From Deltaproteobacteria bacterium (lineage in GTDB: Bacteria; Myxococcota_A; UBA9042; DTJE01): 64,000 nt of DNA. The notes beneath the pieces were generated by a model that was not told the origin of the DNA, made no database searches, and saw only the letters and a list, made by a program, of their open reading frames with translations. The number at the start of each line of letters is the position of its first letter. Within the stretch, counting starts at the first letter, position 1. The DNA lies in assembly GCA_029547805.1 (NCBI GenBank), contig JAKPOP010000003.1:186001-250000 (forward strand). Reading direction: 5' to 3'. Of the stretch, positions 19,161 to 27,024 are shown one piece after another. The position numbers and the translations under genes were made by a program.

Positions 19161-19266
19161 CCCGGCCGGTGGACGCCGGGACCCCTGGAAGCGGGATCCG
19201 GGCGGAAAGGCGCATGGGGCCGGCAGGTTGACTCCGGTACATCGGTGAGTGTCCCCGATTGCAGGA

Positions 19267-19296
19267 TTGCCTTCGGGAGGGCTTTCCAGGTAGCAT
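19267..19296 (+). promoter_or_regulatory. promoter for the FHA-GGDEF/PilZ pair
   Basis: TTGCCT, an 18-nt spacer and TAGCAT at 19291-19296. A start near 19303 would leave a 22-nt leader that includes the ribosome site GGAAGGGACG before the ATG at 19326. Confidence 0.48.
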
Positions 19297-19325
19297 CGGT
19301 GCGAACCTGGTTCCCGGAAGGGACG

Positions 19326-20204
19326 ATGGACGACCGCACGACGCGCATCACCACGATCCGGAAGATGATCGCCGACATGCCCCTGGGCACCGAGTGTCTG
19401 GTGGTGATCTACGGGTCGGGAATCGGCCGCAAGTACGACCTCTTCGAGGAGGAAGTCACCATCGGGCGGGACCCGGAGAACACCATCGTCCTGAACTCCG
19501 ACGCCGTCTCCCGGCGGCACGCCCGCGTCGAGAAGGTCGGCGACGCCCGATACGTGACGGACCTGGACAGCACCAACGGGACCTACATCAACGACATCCC
19601 GATCCGTCGCGCACGGCTCCCCAGCGGGGCCTTCCTCAAGATCGGCGACACGATCTTCAAGTACCTGACCGGCGATGACCTGGAGGCCGCCTACTACGAG
19701 GAGATCCACCGCATGGCGGTCACCGACGGCCTCACCCAGGCGGCCAACAAGCGGGCCATGGACGAGTTCCTGGAGCGGGAGATGTCCCGGGCCCGGCGGT
19801 ACAACCGGAACCTGGCCGTCCTGATGATGGACATCGACCACTTCAAGGACGTCAACGACACCCACGGCCACCTGATCGGGGACCAGGTGCTCCGGGAACT
19901 GGTGGCCGTGGTCCGCCCCCGGATTCGCCGGGAGGAGCTTTTCGCCCGATACGGCGGCGAGGAGTTCGTGGTGATCCTCCCGGAGGCGGACATCCAGTCC
20001 GCCCGGGAACTGGCGGCCACCCTCCGGTCGCTGATCGAGGACCACCTGATCGTGCTGGAGGGTCGCACCCTGCGGATCACCGTGAGCATCGGCGTGGGCC
20101 AGTTCCAGCCCGAGGTCCACCGGTCCCCCCAGGACCTCTTGAAGGAGGCCGATCGCAATCTCTATGCGGCGAAGGCCGCCGGGAGGAATCGCGTTCATGG
20201 CTAG
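19326..20204 (+). CDS. diguanylate cyclase with N-terminal FHA domain
   Basis: A 292-residue cytoplasmic protein. Residues 40-113 form a forkhead-associated domain (TIGRDPENTIVL, SRRHARVE, DSTNGTYIND) that would read phosphothreonine on a partner. Residues 130-290 form a GGDEF domain with active-site GGEEF (210-214), so it should make cyclic di-GMP from GTP. The product-inhibition site, normally RxxD ahead of the motif, reads RREE (201-204), so feedback inhibition may be weakened. Its stop overlaps the start of the PilZ gene. Input is probably a Ser/Thr kinase, a common design in myxobacteria, but no kinase gene is nearby. Confidence 0.93.
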   Translation: MDDRTTRITTIRKMIADMPLGTECLVVIYGSGIGRKYDLFEEEVTIGRDPENTIVLNSDAVSRRHARVEKVGDARYVTDLDSTNGTYINDIPIRRARLPSGAFLKIGDTIFKYLTGDDLEAAYYEEIHRMAVTDGLTQAANKRAMDEFLEREMSRARRYNRNLAVLMMDIDHFKDVNDTHGHLIGDQVLRELVAVVRPRIRREELFARYGGEEFVVILPEADIQSARELAATLRSLIEDHLIVLEGRTLRITVSIGVGQFQPEVHRSPQDLLKEADRNLYAAKAAGRNRVHG

Positions 20205-20775
20205 TCCGTCTTCCCCTTCGAGCCCCTCCAGCGGCGCGGCGGTCAACGAGACCTACATCGGGAGCCTCTTCGACTGCATCCGGGCCCTCCGGAAGGCCGA
20301 GCAGGAGGCCACGACCCCCTATGGCCGTGGCGACCCGATCCTGGCCACCCGCATCAAGGAACTGCGGACCTACCGGGACGTCCTGCTCAAGCAGGCCGCG
20401 ACCCAGAAGCCCCGCATGACCCTGACCGAGAAGAAGAACGAGGAGGCCTCCTACGACATGGCCCTGGTCTTCCCTTCGGGACTGTTGTTCTACGAGGCCC
20501 TGGACCTCTCCCTGTCCAAGGGGGGCCTCTTCGTGAAGACCGACCAGATCCTCCCCATCGACACCGTGGTGGACCTCAAGTGCACGATCGAGGAGGAGCA
20601 GATCGAGTTCCGGATCCAGGGGAAGGTGGTCTGGATCAATCCCCGGGAGACCGCCGGGAGACCCGCAGGGATGGGCCTGAAGTTTCCCCGAATCACCAAC
20701 ATGCAGCGGCAGATGTTGCTGGACTTCCTGTCGGGCGAGATCCCCCTGGCCGCCCTGGCCCACATGGGAGACTGA
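20197..20775 (+). CDS. PilZ-domain protein
   Basis: A 192-residue protein starting inside the end of the cyclase gene (8-nt overlap, ribosome site GGGAGG). After a Ser/Pro-rich start and a helical region, residues about 95-185 form a PilZ beta-barrel containing LDLSLSKGGLFVKT, which matches the D/NxSxxG motif. The paired Arg motif RxxxR, expected just before the barrel and needed for cyclic di-GMP binding in most PilZ proteins, is not visible. It may be the myxococcal PilZ subtype that works by protein contact. The overlap with a diguanylate cyclase strongly suggests a common pathway. Confidence 0.85.
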   Translation: MASPSSPSSPSSGAAVNETYIGSLFDCIRALRKAEQEATTPYGRGDPILATRIKELRTYRDVLLKQAATQKPRMTLTEKKNEEASYDMALVFPSGLLFYEALDLSLSKGGLFVKTDQILPIDTVVDLKCTIEEEQIEFRIQGKVVWINPRETAGRPAGMGLKFPRITNMQRQMLLDFLSGEIPLAALAHMGD

Positions 20776-20800
20776 GATCCCCTGTTCGAGCCCCGCCGGA

Positions 20801-22363
20801 TCAGAAGCGCGCCCGGGCGAGAATCGTGAAACCGAAGGCGTTCGGGTCCTGGAACTCGCGCTGGGACTGCCGCTCGCCCGTGGGGTCGATCACGAGGCGG
20901 GTCAGGTTCTCGTCCCGGACGTACTGGAAATTCCCCAGCAGGGCGAAGAACTCCGACAGATCCCACTGGAGCCCCACCCGCAACTGGTAGATCGGAACCG
21001 CCCCGAAGCCCGTGGGAAGGCGGTCCCGCCGCGTCGCGTCCCGGATCACCTGGACCGTCCGAGGGTTCGTGGTCTCGAAGGTGGCCGGGAACTGGATGCC
21101 CCCCGTCAGGAAGGGCATCACGTGCTGTTTCTCGAAATACCAGTCCACGGTGGCCGCCACGAAGTACTCGGGCGAGGCCTTGGTCCCCGTCTCCGGCAGG
21201 GCCACGAAGGGGGTCAGGCTCGGGACGTTCTGCAGGATGTACTCGAGGTTCCGGATCAGCCCGATGGCCTGGGCCCGGAGGTGGTCCCACTTGAACTTCA
21301 ACTGCACCGCCCCCGCGTAGGCCGGCTGGAGTTTCGTGCTGCCGTAGCGGTCCAGGTTCTCGAGGCGCTGGACCAGGTAGTTGAACTCGCCGGACACGGA
21401 CCAGGAGAACTTGCCCTTCTGGTACTTCTCGCGCCACCAGTCCACGACGTTCACGTCGGGATCGGACCGGTAGAGCATGTAGTCCACCGAGGTCTGGATC
21501 GGGAGGCCCTGGCGAATCGTCAGTCGGCCGGACCCTCCCAGGGTGTAGACCTTGTCCCCGATGAGTTCCTTCGTGCGGCTGAACGTCCCCTGCTGGAACC
21601 ACCCGAATCCCAGGTCCAGGCGGACCCACTCGTAGAGGTCGATTCCGAGCCCCGCCAGCACCCCGTAGTTGGTCTCCTGGACCGTGATCTCCTCGGCGTC
21701 GGCGGACCCCAGCTGGACCACCTGGCTCACCCGGGCCGTCTTGAGCCCGACGTATCCCGAAAGGGCCACGTTCTTCCCGGCGTCTCCTCGGACGTCCACC
21801 TTGAACCCTGGCGCCGGGCCGGTCTTCCGGCTGCTGAAGATGTTTCCGCCGCCCCAGGAGATGTCCCAGAGGTAGCCCAGGCGGAACCGCTCGGTGTCGA
21901 AGGGGAAGAAGGTCAGCCCGATGTAGTTCCGGTCCGGCGCCGCGGCATTCCAGGTCCAGGCCGCCCGGAGGTAGGTGCCATCGTCCCGGAGCACGTCGGT
22001 GACCCGGGGGTTCGTGCCCTCCATCAGGGACCCCAGGTCCAGTTTCAGCACCAGGCCCGCCTCCGTGGTGAGGCCCGTCAGGAACCCGGGCATCTTCTTG
22101 TAGAGCACGATGTGGGTCAGGTTCTCCCGGCCCTTGGTCTTGGTGTCCAGATTGTCCATGAAGAGTTCGTAGCCCTTCCGGTCCCCGATGCCGGGCAAGG
22201 GGCTGTCGGGGACCTTCTCGCCGGACTTCCGGGCCACGTCGTCGTCGCCGAAGGTCCAGGTGATCCGGGTGTCCATGAAGTCCCCGGCGAAGGCCGGCAT
22301 CGGCAGCAGGGCCACCAGTCCCAGGGCGAGGAGCCGCCAGATTCCGATCGAAGGTCTTGTCAT
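20801..22363 (-). CDS. outer-membrane beta-barrel protein, unknown function
   Basis: A 520-residue protein with a clear signal peptide (IWRLLALGLVALLPMPAFA) and many alternating strands, ending in an aromatic residue (ILARARF), as outer-membrane barrels do. The start at 22363 follows GGAGGAACC and overlaps the upstream gene's stop by 4 nt (ATGA). An early segment (GYELFMDNLDTKTKGRENLTHIVLYKKM) is conserved-looking but I do not recognise it. It is the last gene of the operon with the OB-fold lipoprotein and the 5'-nucleotidase, so it could be the uptake channel or surface anchor of that unit. This role is inferred only from position. Confidence 0.72.
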   Translation of the reverse strand: MTRPSIGIWRLLALGLVALLPMPAFAGDFMDTRITWTFGDDDVARKSGEKVPDSPLPGIGDRKGYELFMDNLDTKTKGRENLTHIVLYKKMPGFLTGLTTEAGLVLKLDLGSLMEGTNPRVTDVLRDDGTYLRAAWTWNAAAPDRNYIGLTFFPFDTERFRLGYLWDISWGGGNIFSSRKTGPAPGFKVDVRGDAGKNVALSGYVGLKTARVSQVVQLGSADAEEITVQETNYGVLAGLGIDLYEWVRLDLGFGWFQQGTFSRTKELIGDKVYTLGGSGRLTIRQGLPIQTSVDYMLYRSDPDVNVVDWWREKYQKGKFSWSVSGEFNYLVQRLENLDRYGSTKLQPAYAGAVQLKFKWDHLRAQAIGLIRNLEYILQNVPSLTPFVALPETGTKASPEYFVAATVDWYFEKQHVMPFLTGGIQFPATFETTNPRTVQVIRDATRRDRLPTGFGAVPIYQLRVGLQWDLSEFFALLGNFQYVRDENLTRLVIDPTGERQSQREFQDPNAFGFTILARARF

Positions 22364-23877
22364 GGTTCCTCCGTAGTCCGCACGCGGACGCACGCCGTCG
22401 CGGCCGATGGCGGATCGCCTTCCCGGGTCAGGTCGTCCTCGCACCTCGGCTCCAGGATCCAGGGCTTCGGTTTCAGGAATGACAGGTTGCGCAAGGTGCC
22501 GGTCACCGCCGACAGGTGCCGCGGCACCGTCGGGTCGAAGGGGTCGAAGGAGGGCACCGAGTCCCGGCTCGACACCCACAACTTGACCCCTCCCGGGCCG
22601 CCCACCCGAACGGGCCACTGGCCGTAGTCGTGGTACTGGGTCAGTTCCAGACAGAGGGGATTCGCGTCGCAGGACTCTCGGCACTGGCACTCGGAGTCGC
22701 ACGTGTTGGTGCCGTAGTCCCGGAAATTCACGGCGCCGTCCCCGTTCTGGTCGCAGTTCACGAAGTCCCGATCCGGGTCCGGCAGGTCCACGTCCCGGAC
22801 CCGCACCAGGGCCGCCTCCAGGGCCTCCATCGGCAGGGAACCCTTCCCATTCAGCGTCGTCGCATCGAGCGGCGCCGGTTCGGGAATCGGGCAGACATCC
22901 CGGGCCGGGTCCCAGGGAACCAGCCGCCAGGTGGGGAAGTTCATCTCCGTGAACCCGTAGAACTCGCTGAGGATCCCCTGGACCATCGCCAGTCGGTCAC
23001 AGGGCCGGACCACGATGGACTGCTGCGTCGAGCAGGCCAGGCTCTCCTGTTCGTCCTCCTGGCAGTCGGGAATGCTGGTGGGCGTGTTGAAGGAGAAGAC
23101 GAAGAGGTGGTTGTAGCCCCTTCCGGCCGTGTCGGCGATGTCGGTCACGTACATGCCATCGGAGGTGACCCGGGTGACCACCAGATCGCCTCGCTCCACC
23201 GTGACGTTCTCCCCCGCGAAAGGCGACTGGGACGCAAAGCCCTGCACCTCCGCCAGGGAGGGATTCTGGAACTGGATCGGCACCGACACCCCGGCGGCCC
23301 CGGAACCGGCGTCCTCGCTGTCATCGGTGCCATCGAGGCACCCGGGGTCGCCGCCATCGATCAGGCCGTCGCCATCGTCGTCCTGGCCGTTGGAGCAGGC
23401 CGCCACCTGGCCGATGCGGGTCCGGGGAACGAATCCCACGTCCGTCGCCCAGACATGGGTGGTCCCGAAGGCCGCCGTGAGAACCATCTCGATCCCTTCC
23501 CGGTGCCCCCCCTCCAACAGCACGTCGTTTCCGCCCACTCCCGTTCCGGGCACCAGGGTCACCTTGCCGGGCCGGGCCGAGACCCGGACCCATCGATCCG
23601 CCTGGACCCGCCCGGATCCGTCGGCGGCCTGGACCTCCAGGTCCAGCACCAGCCGAAGTCCCCGGGTCACGTCCGAGGGGTCCGGCATCGGCAGCGGCTC
23701 CGTGGGGCTCCCCAGGGACCCGTCATCGACCCGTCGCACGGAGACCCGAATCCCCGCGACCTCCTGGTTCCACGGCCGCACGACGTCCTGCTGGCAGGCA
23801 GCCGCCATCCCGATCAGGACGACGACCCCTCCCCGGCACCACCTGGCCCCTGGTCTCGACAAGTCCCCTTCCTCCAT
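22360..23877 (-). CDS. lipoprotein with NDDGDG-type motif and OB-fold (YhcR/ExeM-like) domains
   Basis: A 505-residue lipoprotein; lipobox GMAAAC (Cys28). After a 170-residue N-terminal part comes CSNGQDDDGDGLIDGGDPGC, a Ca-type repeat found in many myxobacterial surface proteins. Next is a segment (AEVQGFASQSPFAGENVTVE, then VTRVTSDGMYVTDI) that resembles the OB-fold domain attached to extracellular nucleases such as ExeM and YhcR. A second such fold may lie at the C-terminus (LSAVTGTLRNLSF), separated by another Asp-rich Cys segment. No nuclease active site is visible. It lies between the 5'-nucleotidase gene and the outer-membrane protein gene, with overlap or near-contact on both sides. 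Confidence 0.72.
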   Translation of the reverse strand: MEEGDLSRPGARWCRGGVVVLIGMAAACQQDVVRPWNQEVAGIRVSVRRVDDGSLGSPTEPLPMPDPSDVTRGLRLVLDLEVQAADGSGRVQADRWVRVSARPGKVTLVPGTGVGGNDVLLEGGHREGIEMVLTAAFGTTHVWATDVGFVPRTRIGQVAACSNGQDDDGDGLIDGGDPGCLDGTDDSEDAGSGAAGVSVPIQFQNPSLAEVQGFASQSPFAGENVTVERGDLVVTRVTSDGMYVTDIADTAGRGYNHLFVFSFNTPTSIPDCQEDEQESLACSTQQSIVVRPCDRLAMVQGILSEFYGFTEMNFPTWRLVPWDPARDVCPIPEPAPLDATTLNGKGSLPMEALEAALVRVRDVDLPDPDRDFVNCDQNGDGAVNFRDYGTNTCDSECQCRESCDANPLCLELTQYHDYGQWPVRVGGPGGVKLWVSSRDSVPSFDPFDPTVPRHLSAVTGTLRNLSFLKPKPWILEPRCEDDLTREGDPPSAATACVRVRTTEEP

Positions 23878-23883
23878 TCCGGT

Positions 23884-26343
23884 TCAGGGCGGCAGCAGTT
23901 GCAGGCGCCCGTCCTCGGCGATCCCGTTGGTCCCGTCGATGCAGGCCGTCTGTCCGCAGGCCAGCCAGACCGCCTGGTGCTGCCGGCAGCGGCACTCGGC
24001 CCCCTCCACAGCGTCCACCGACAGGTCCTGGCAGCGCTGGTCGAACTGGGCCGACAGGTCGTTCACGCAGGAAGCCAGCACGCAGCGGCCTCCTCCCGGA
24101 CACTCGGCCAGTTCCTGGCAGGTGGCCCCGTCCCAGGAGAGGCGCCCGTCACAGGAGCACCGGTAGCCCGAAGGGCACCCCCCCTCCCCTTCCCCGTCCC
24201 GAGTGCAGGCCCGGAGGTCCCCGCAGGGACGCCCCCCGCGCAGGAAGTCCATCAGGGCGTCCCGCTGCGGCACCCCCGTGTTGATCTGGGTCGTGTTCCG
24301 CTTCAGCACCATGAATCCCGACCCGCCCTTGGCGATGTAGTCGTTCACGGCCACCGAGTACTGCGAGTCCAGTTGCAACGCCTCGCCGTTGATCCGGATG
24401 TCCAGGGCGCAGCCCTCGGCATCGGGCCGCTGGACGGGCCAGGCCGCCGGCCGCCGGGACAGGTCGCACCGACCGCACTGGAGCAGCGCCCGAACCCCCG
24501 CCACCTGGGCCTGGGCCTGGCATCCCCGGCTGGAGGACCGACGAGCCACGTAGTCGAACAGTTCCACGACCTCGCGTCCCGAGAGGTACATCTTCGTGAT
24601 GCTGTTCTCGAAGGGAAAGACGTTGTAGAGGACGTCCACGGTCACCGGACCGGCGTAGATGTCGGACCGGATCCCCAGGCTGTTGGTCAGGGCGAAGTCC
24701 GTCTCGACGCCCTTGCGGCGCTGCATGGCCGCAGCCACGGCATTCCCGAGCGCCGAGTCGCCTCCCACGGTGCCGAACCGCTTCGCATCGGTCGGGGCGT
24801 ATCCCAGGACCTGGTCCAGGGGCACGGCCTCCTTGAGGACGTCCACGTAGGGCTCGAGGAGTTCCTCGATCACCCGGTCCCCGGGAACCCGCGCATCGAC
24901 CGGCAGAACCTGGTAGCGGAAGGAGGCGATTTCCCAGTCCTGGGTCCGCTGCCTGCCCCCGGTCGCCTCACTGCCGTCCAGCGCGTCCACGCACTTCGGG
25001 TCCTCCAGGTCCGTCCGCCCATCCCCGTCGTTGTCCACCCCGTCATCGCAGGGGGACGCCTGACGAAAGACCGCATCGAAGTCCCCGACGTACTTCGCGA
25101 AGGCCCCCGAGTGGGCCAGGGGAACCTTCCGGGGTGGCGGCAGGCGCAGGCCCATCTTCCGGGCCAGCGAAAAGCAGGCCCCCGCGACCTGATCCTCGGC
25201 GAAGGCCCCAATCGCATCCTCCCGAGTCCCCGTTCCCAGGGCGTCGATGGACGCCGGTGCCGCCGGGACCGACGACAGGGCCTCGATGCAGGCCTGTCGC
25301 CAGACCGGGCGGTCCCGAACCGGCAGGACGCCCCCGGTCACCTCCGGGACCCGGTCCACCAGGCGGGCCATCTCCGGCAGCAGGTCGTCACAAAGGGCCG
25401 TGACATCGGCCGACGAGGACCGCCGCAGCAGCGCCTCCCGCCAGATCCCGGACAGGCCCTTCACGCAGGCCGCGTCGAAGTACCGCGTCACCACCTCGTA
25501 GTGGCAGGACTGCCCATCGAGGACCTCCTTCGGCGGGTTCAGCACGATGTGGTGGTGCCCTCCCAGGACCAGGTCCGCGCCGGAGATGCACGGGATCAGG
25601 CGCTCATCCTCCGAGAGGCCCAGGTGGGAGGCGATGATGATCACGTCCACGTGGGGCCGCAGCAGATCGATGTAGAACTGGGTCGTCTCGGCGGCGTCCA
25701 TCGGGGTGATTCCCAGGGAGTTCGGCGACTCCACCAGGGAGGACATGCTGGAGGTGTTGCCCAGTCCGATCACGGCCACCCGGAGCCCCTGCAACTGGAA
25801 GACGTGGTAGGGCATCACGAGGTCCGACAACGGCGGCGCGGTCGGGGACAGGGGCGGAGAGATCAGGTAGTTGGCCGCCAGCACCGGAAAGGACGCGAAG
25901 CGGGCGATCCGGTCGGCCACGTTGGGTTCGCCGGCATCGAACTCGTGGTTCCCGATCGTCATCACGTCCACGCCGATCCGCGAGAGGGCGAGCATCTCCA
26001 CCTCGCCCTGGAAGACGTTGAAGATCGGGGCCCCCTGGAAGACGTCCCCCGTGTCGATGTGCAGGCTGCGATCGGCACGCTGCCGGATGGTCCGCGAGAG
26101 GTGGGCGATGCGTGCGATGCCCCCGAAGGGCCCGTTCTCGTCGGCCAGTCCCAGGGTCTTGTCGGTCTGGGCGACCTTCATCGGGTAGGGAAGCAGTCGT
26201 GAGTGGATGTCCGTGGTATGGACCAGGACCACCCGAACGTTCTGCCCCTCCAGGTCGGGCTGGGTGGTGGTGACCTGGCAGGCGACCGCGCAGGCCGTGA
26301 CCAGCATCGCCAGGATTCCGGGCCAACGATTCCTCGGCGCCAT
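23884..26343 (-). CDS. 5'-nucleotidase/metallophosphoesterase lipoprotein (UshA-like)
   Basis: An 819-residue exported protein. The start at 26343 is preferred because of the well-placed promoter and a GGGA sequence; 26352 is an alternative. The signal peptide ends AVAC (Cys22), so it is probably lipidated. Metallophosphoesterase motifs are complete: TTDIHS, GDVFQG, GNHEFD, a SHLG motif and GGHHH. The C-terminal 5'-nucleotidase domain (residues about 490-690) has GNAVAAAMQ and FPFENSITKMYLSG. Between the two lies CDDGVDNDGDGRTDLEDPKC, a Ca-type insert, and a Cys-rich tail of about 110 residues follows. It should release phosphate from nucleotides outside the cytoplasm. It leads a three-gene operon. 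Confidence 0.9.
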   Translation of the reverse strand: MAPRNRWPGILAMLVTACAVACQVTTTQPDLEGQNVRVVLVHTTDIHSRLLPYPMKVAQTDKTLGLADENGPFGGIARIAHLSRTIRQRADRSLHIDTGDVFQGAPIFNVFQGEVEMLALSRIGVDVMTIGNHEFDAGEPNVADRIARFASFPVLAANYLISPPLSPTAPPLSDLVMPYHVFQLQGLRVAVIGLGNTSSMSSLVESPNSLGITPMDAAETTQFYIDLLRPHVDVIIIASHLGLSEDERLIPCISGADLVLGGHHHIVLNPPKEVLDGQSCHYEVVTRYFDAACVKGLSGIWREALLRRSSSADVTALCDDLLPEMARLVDRVPEVTGGVLPVRDRPVWRQACIEALSSVPAAPASIDALGTGTREDAIGAFAEDQVAGACFSLARKMGLRLPPPRKVPLAHSGAFAKYVGDFDAVFRQASPCDDGVDNDGDGRTDLEDPKCVDALDGSEATGGRQRTQDWEIASFRYQVLPVDARVPGDRVIEELLEPYVDVLKEAVPLDQVLGYAPTDAKRFGTVGGDSALGNAVAAAMQRRKGVETDFALTNSLGIRSDIYAGPVTVDVLYNVFPFENSITKMYLSGREVVELFDYVARRSSSRGCQAQAQVAGVRALLQCGRCDLSRRPAAWPVQRPDAEGCALDIRINGEALQLDSQYSVAVNDYIAKGGSGFMVLKRNTTQINTGVPQRDALMDFLRGGRPCGDLRACTRDGEGEGGCPSGYRCSCDGRLSWDGATCQELAECPGGGRCVLASCVNDLSAQFDQRCQDLSVDAVEGAECRCRQHQAVWLACGQTACIDGTNGIAEDGRLQLLPP

Positions 26344-26369
26344 CGCGACCATCCCGCGATCGACGGCGC

Positions 26370-26399
26370 AGCATAGGAGGACAGCGCCTGTCTTGTCAA
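26370..26399 (-). promoter_or_regulatory. promoter for the nucleotidase operon
   Basis: On the minus strand: perfect TTGACA, 18 nt, TATGCT. Transcription would begin near 26363, giving a leader of about 10-20 nt and supporting a start codon at 26343 or 26352. Between here and the next promoter at 26511 I see nothing else. Confidence 0.6.
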
Positions 26400-26510
26400 C
26401 GAACTCCACGCGTGCAGGGACCACTTGAGAATCCGGGGCACCGGGGACCGGATCCGCTCGAATGCCGGTTCGTACAGGGTCAGAACGGGGTGACAGCCGT
26501 CTTTCCGGGC

Positions 26511-26539
26511 TTGCAATGCCTTCTCGGTTCCGGTAGTGT
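26511..26539 (+). promoter_or_regulatory. promoter for the 109-residue protein gene
   Basis: TTGCAA, a 17-nt spacer and TAGTGT at 26534-26539. The leader to the ATG at 26653 would be about 107 nt, longer than usual in this window; I see no hairpin or riboswitch signature in it. Confidence 0.4.
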
Positions 26540-26652
26540 TGATGCGTTCAGCGGTCGTTCTTCGTTGCACCGCCGATACCCCTTGCATGCGGCATCCGGG
26601 CCTGGACCCGGAGGGCCCCCCGACCCGTCGGGAAGAGGAGAGGACGCCTGCC

Positions 26653-26982
26653 ATGGCACTGAAGACCTTCGAGTTCGCCACCCCACACGGCCGCATCGGT
26701 TCGCTGGTGATGGTCCCGGGCACGCCGCCGGAGTACTTCTGGACCGGTCGCAACGAGGTCCCGAAGGAGATCCGGGACGCCCTGACCCAGGGCCTCCGGG
26801 ACCCCGAGACCGGCAAGCAGGTCGCCGGCGACAAGGGAGAGGAGTTCCTGGAGGTGCTCCAGCTGGAGTTCGCGCGCGGACGGCACCTGGCGGGCCGCAA
26901 GGGCATTCCACTGGCCTCCCTTCCCCCGAACGCCCGCAAGATCGCCTACACCCCGGGCGTCGCCGGCTGGTTCCGCGACTGA
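26653..26982 (+). CDS. hypothetical 109-residue cytoplasmic protein
   Basis: The start at 26653 (MALKTFEFATPHGRIGSLVM) follows GAGGAGAGGA; the frame upstream to 26536 is judged non-coding. The protein has no signal peptide, membrane segment or Cys. It mixes Lys/Glu-rich helix (DKGEEFLEVLQLEFARGR) with a basic C-terminal stretch ending VAGWFRD. I do not recognise a family. It is transcribed in the same direction as the PEGA protein gene 42 nt downstream, and may share its transcript. Confidence 0.6.
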   Translation: MALKTFEFATPHGRIGSLVMVPGTPPEYFWTGRNEVPKEIRDALTQGLRDPETGKQVAGDKGEEFLEVLQLEFARGRHLAGRKGIPLASLPPNARKIAYTPGVAGWFRD

Positions 26983-27024
26983 AGTCGTGGCAGACTTGAG
27001 CCCGGACATGAAGGGGTCCAGGCG

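Noticed and set aside
16614-20246. 1210-codon minus-strand open frame opposite the transporter and cyclase
   Set aside because: It spans several genuine genes, has repetitive low-complexity composition and matches no family.
22516-26202. 1228-codon plus-strand open frame opposite the nucleotidase operon
   Set aside because: The minus strand holds genes with signal peptides and catalytic motifs; the plus frame is His/Pro/Gly-rich shadow sequence.
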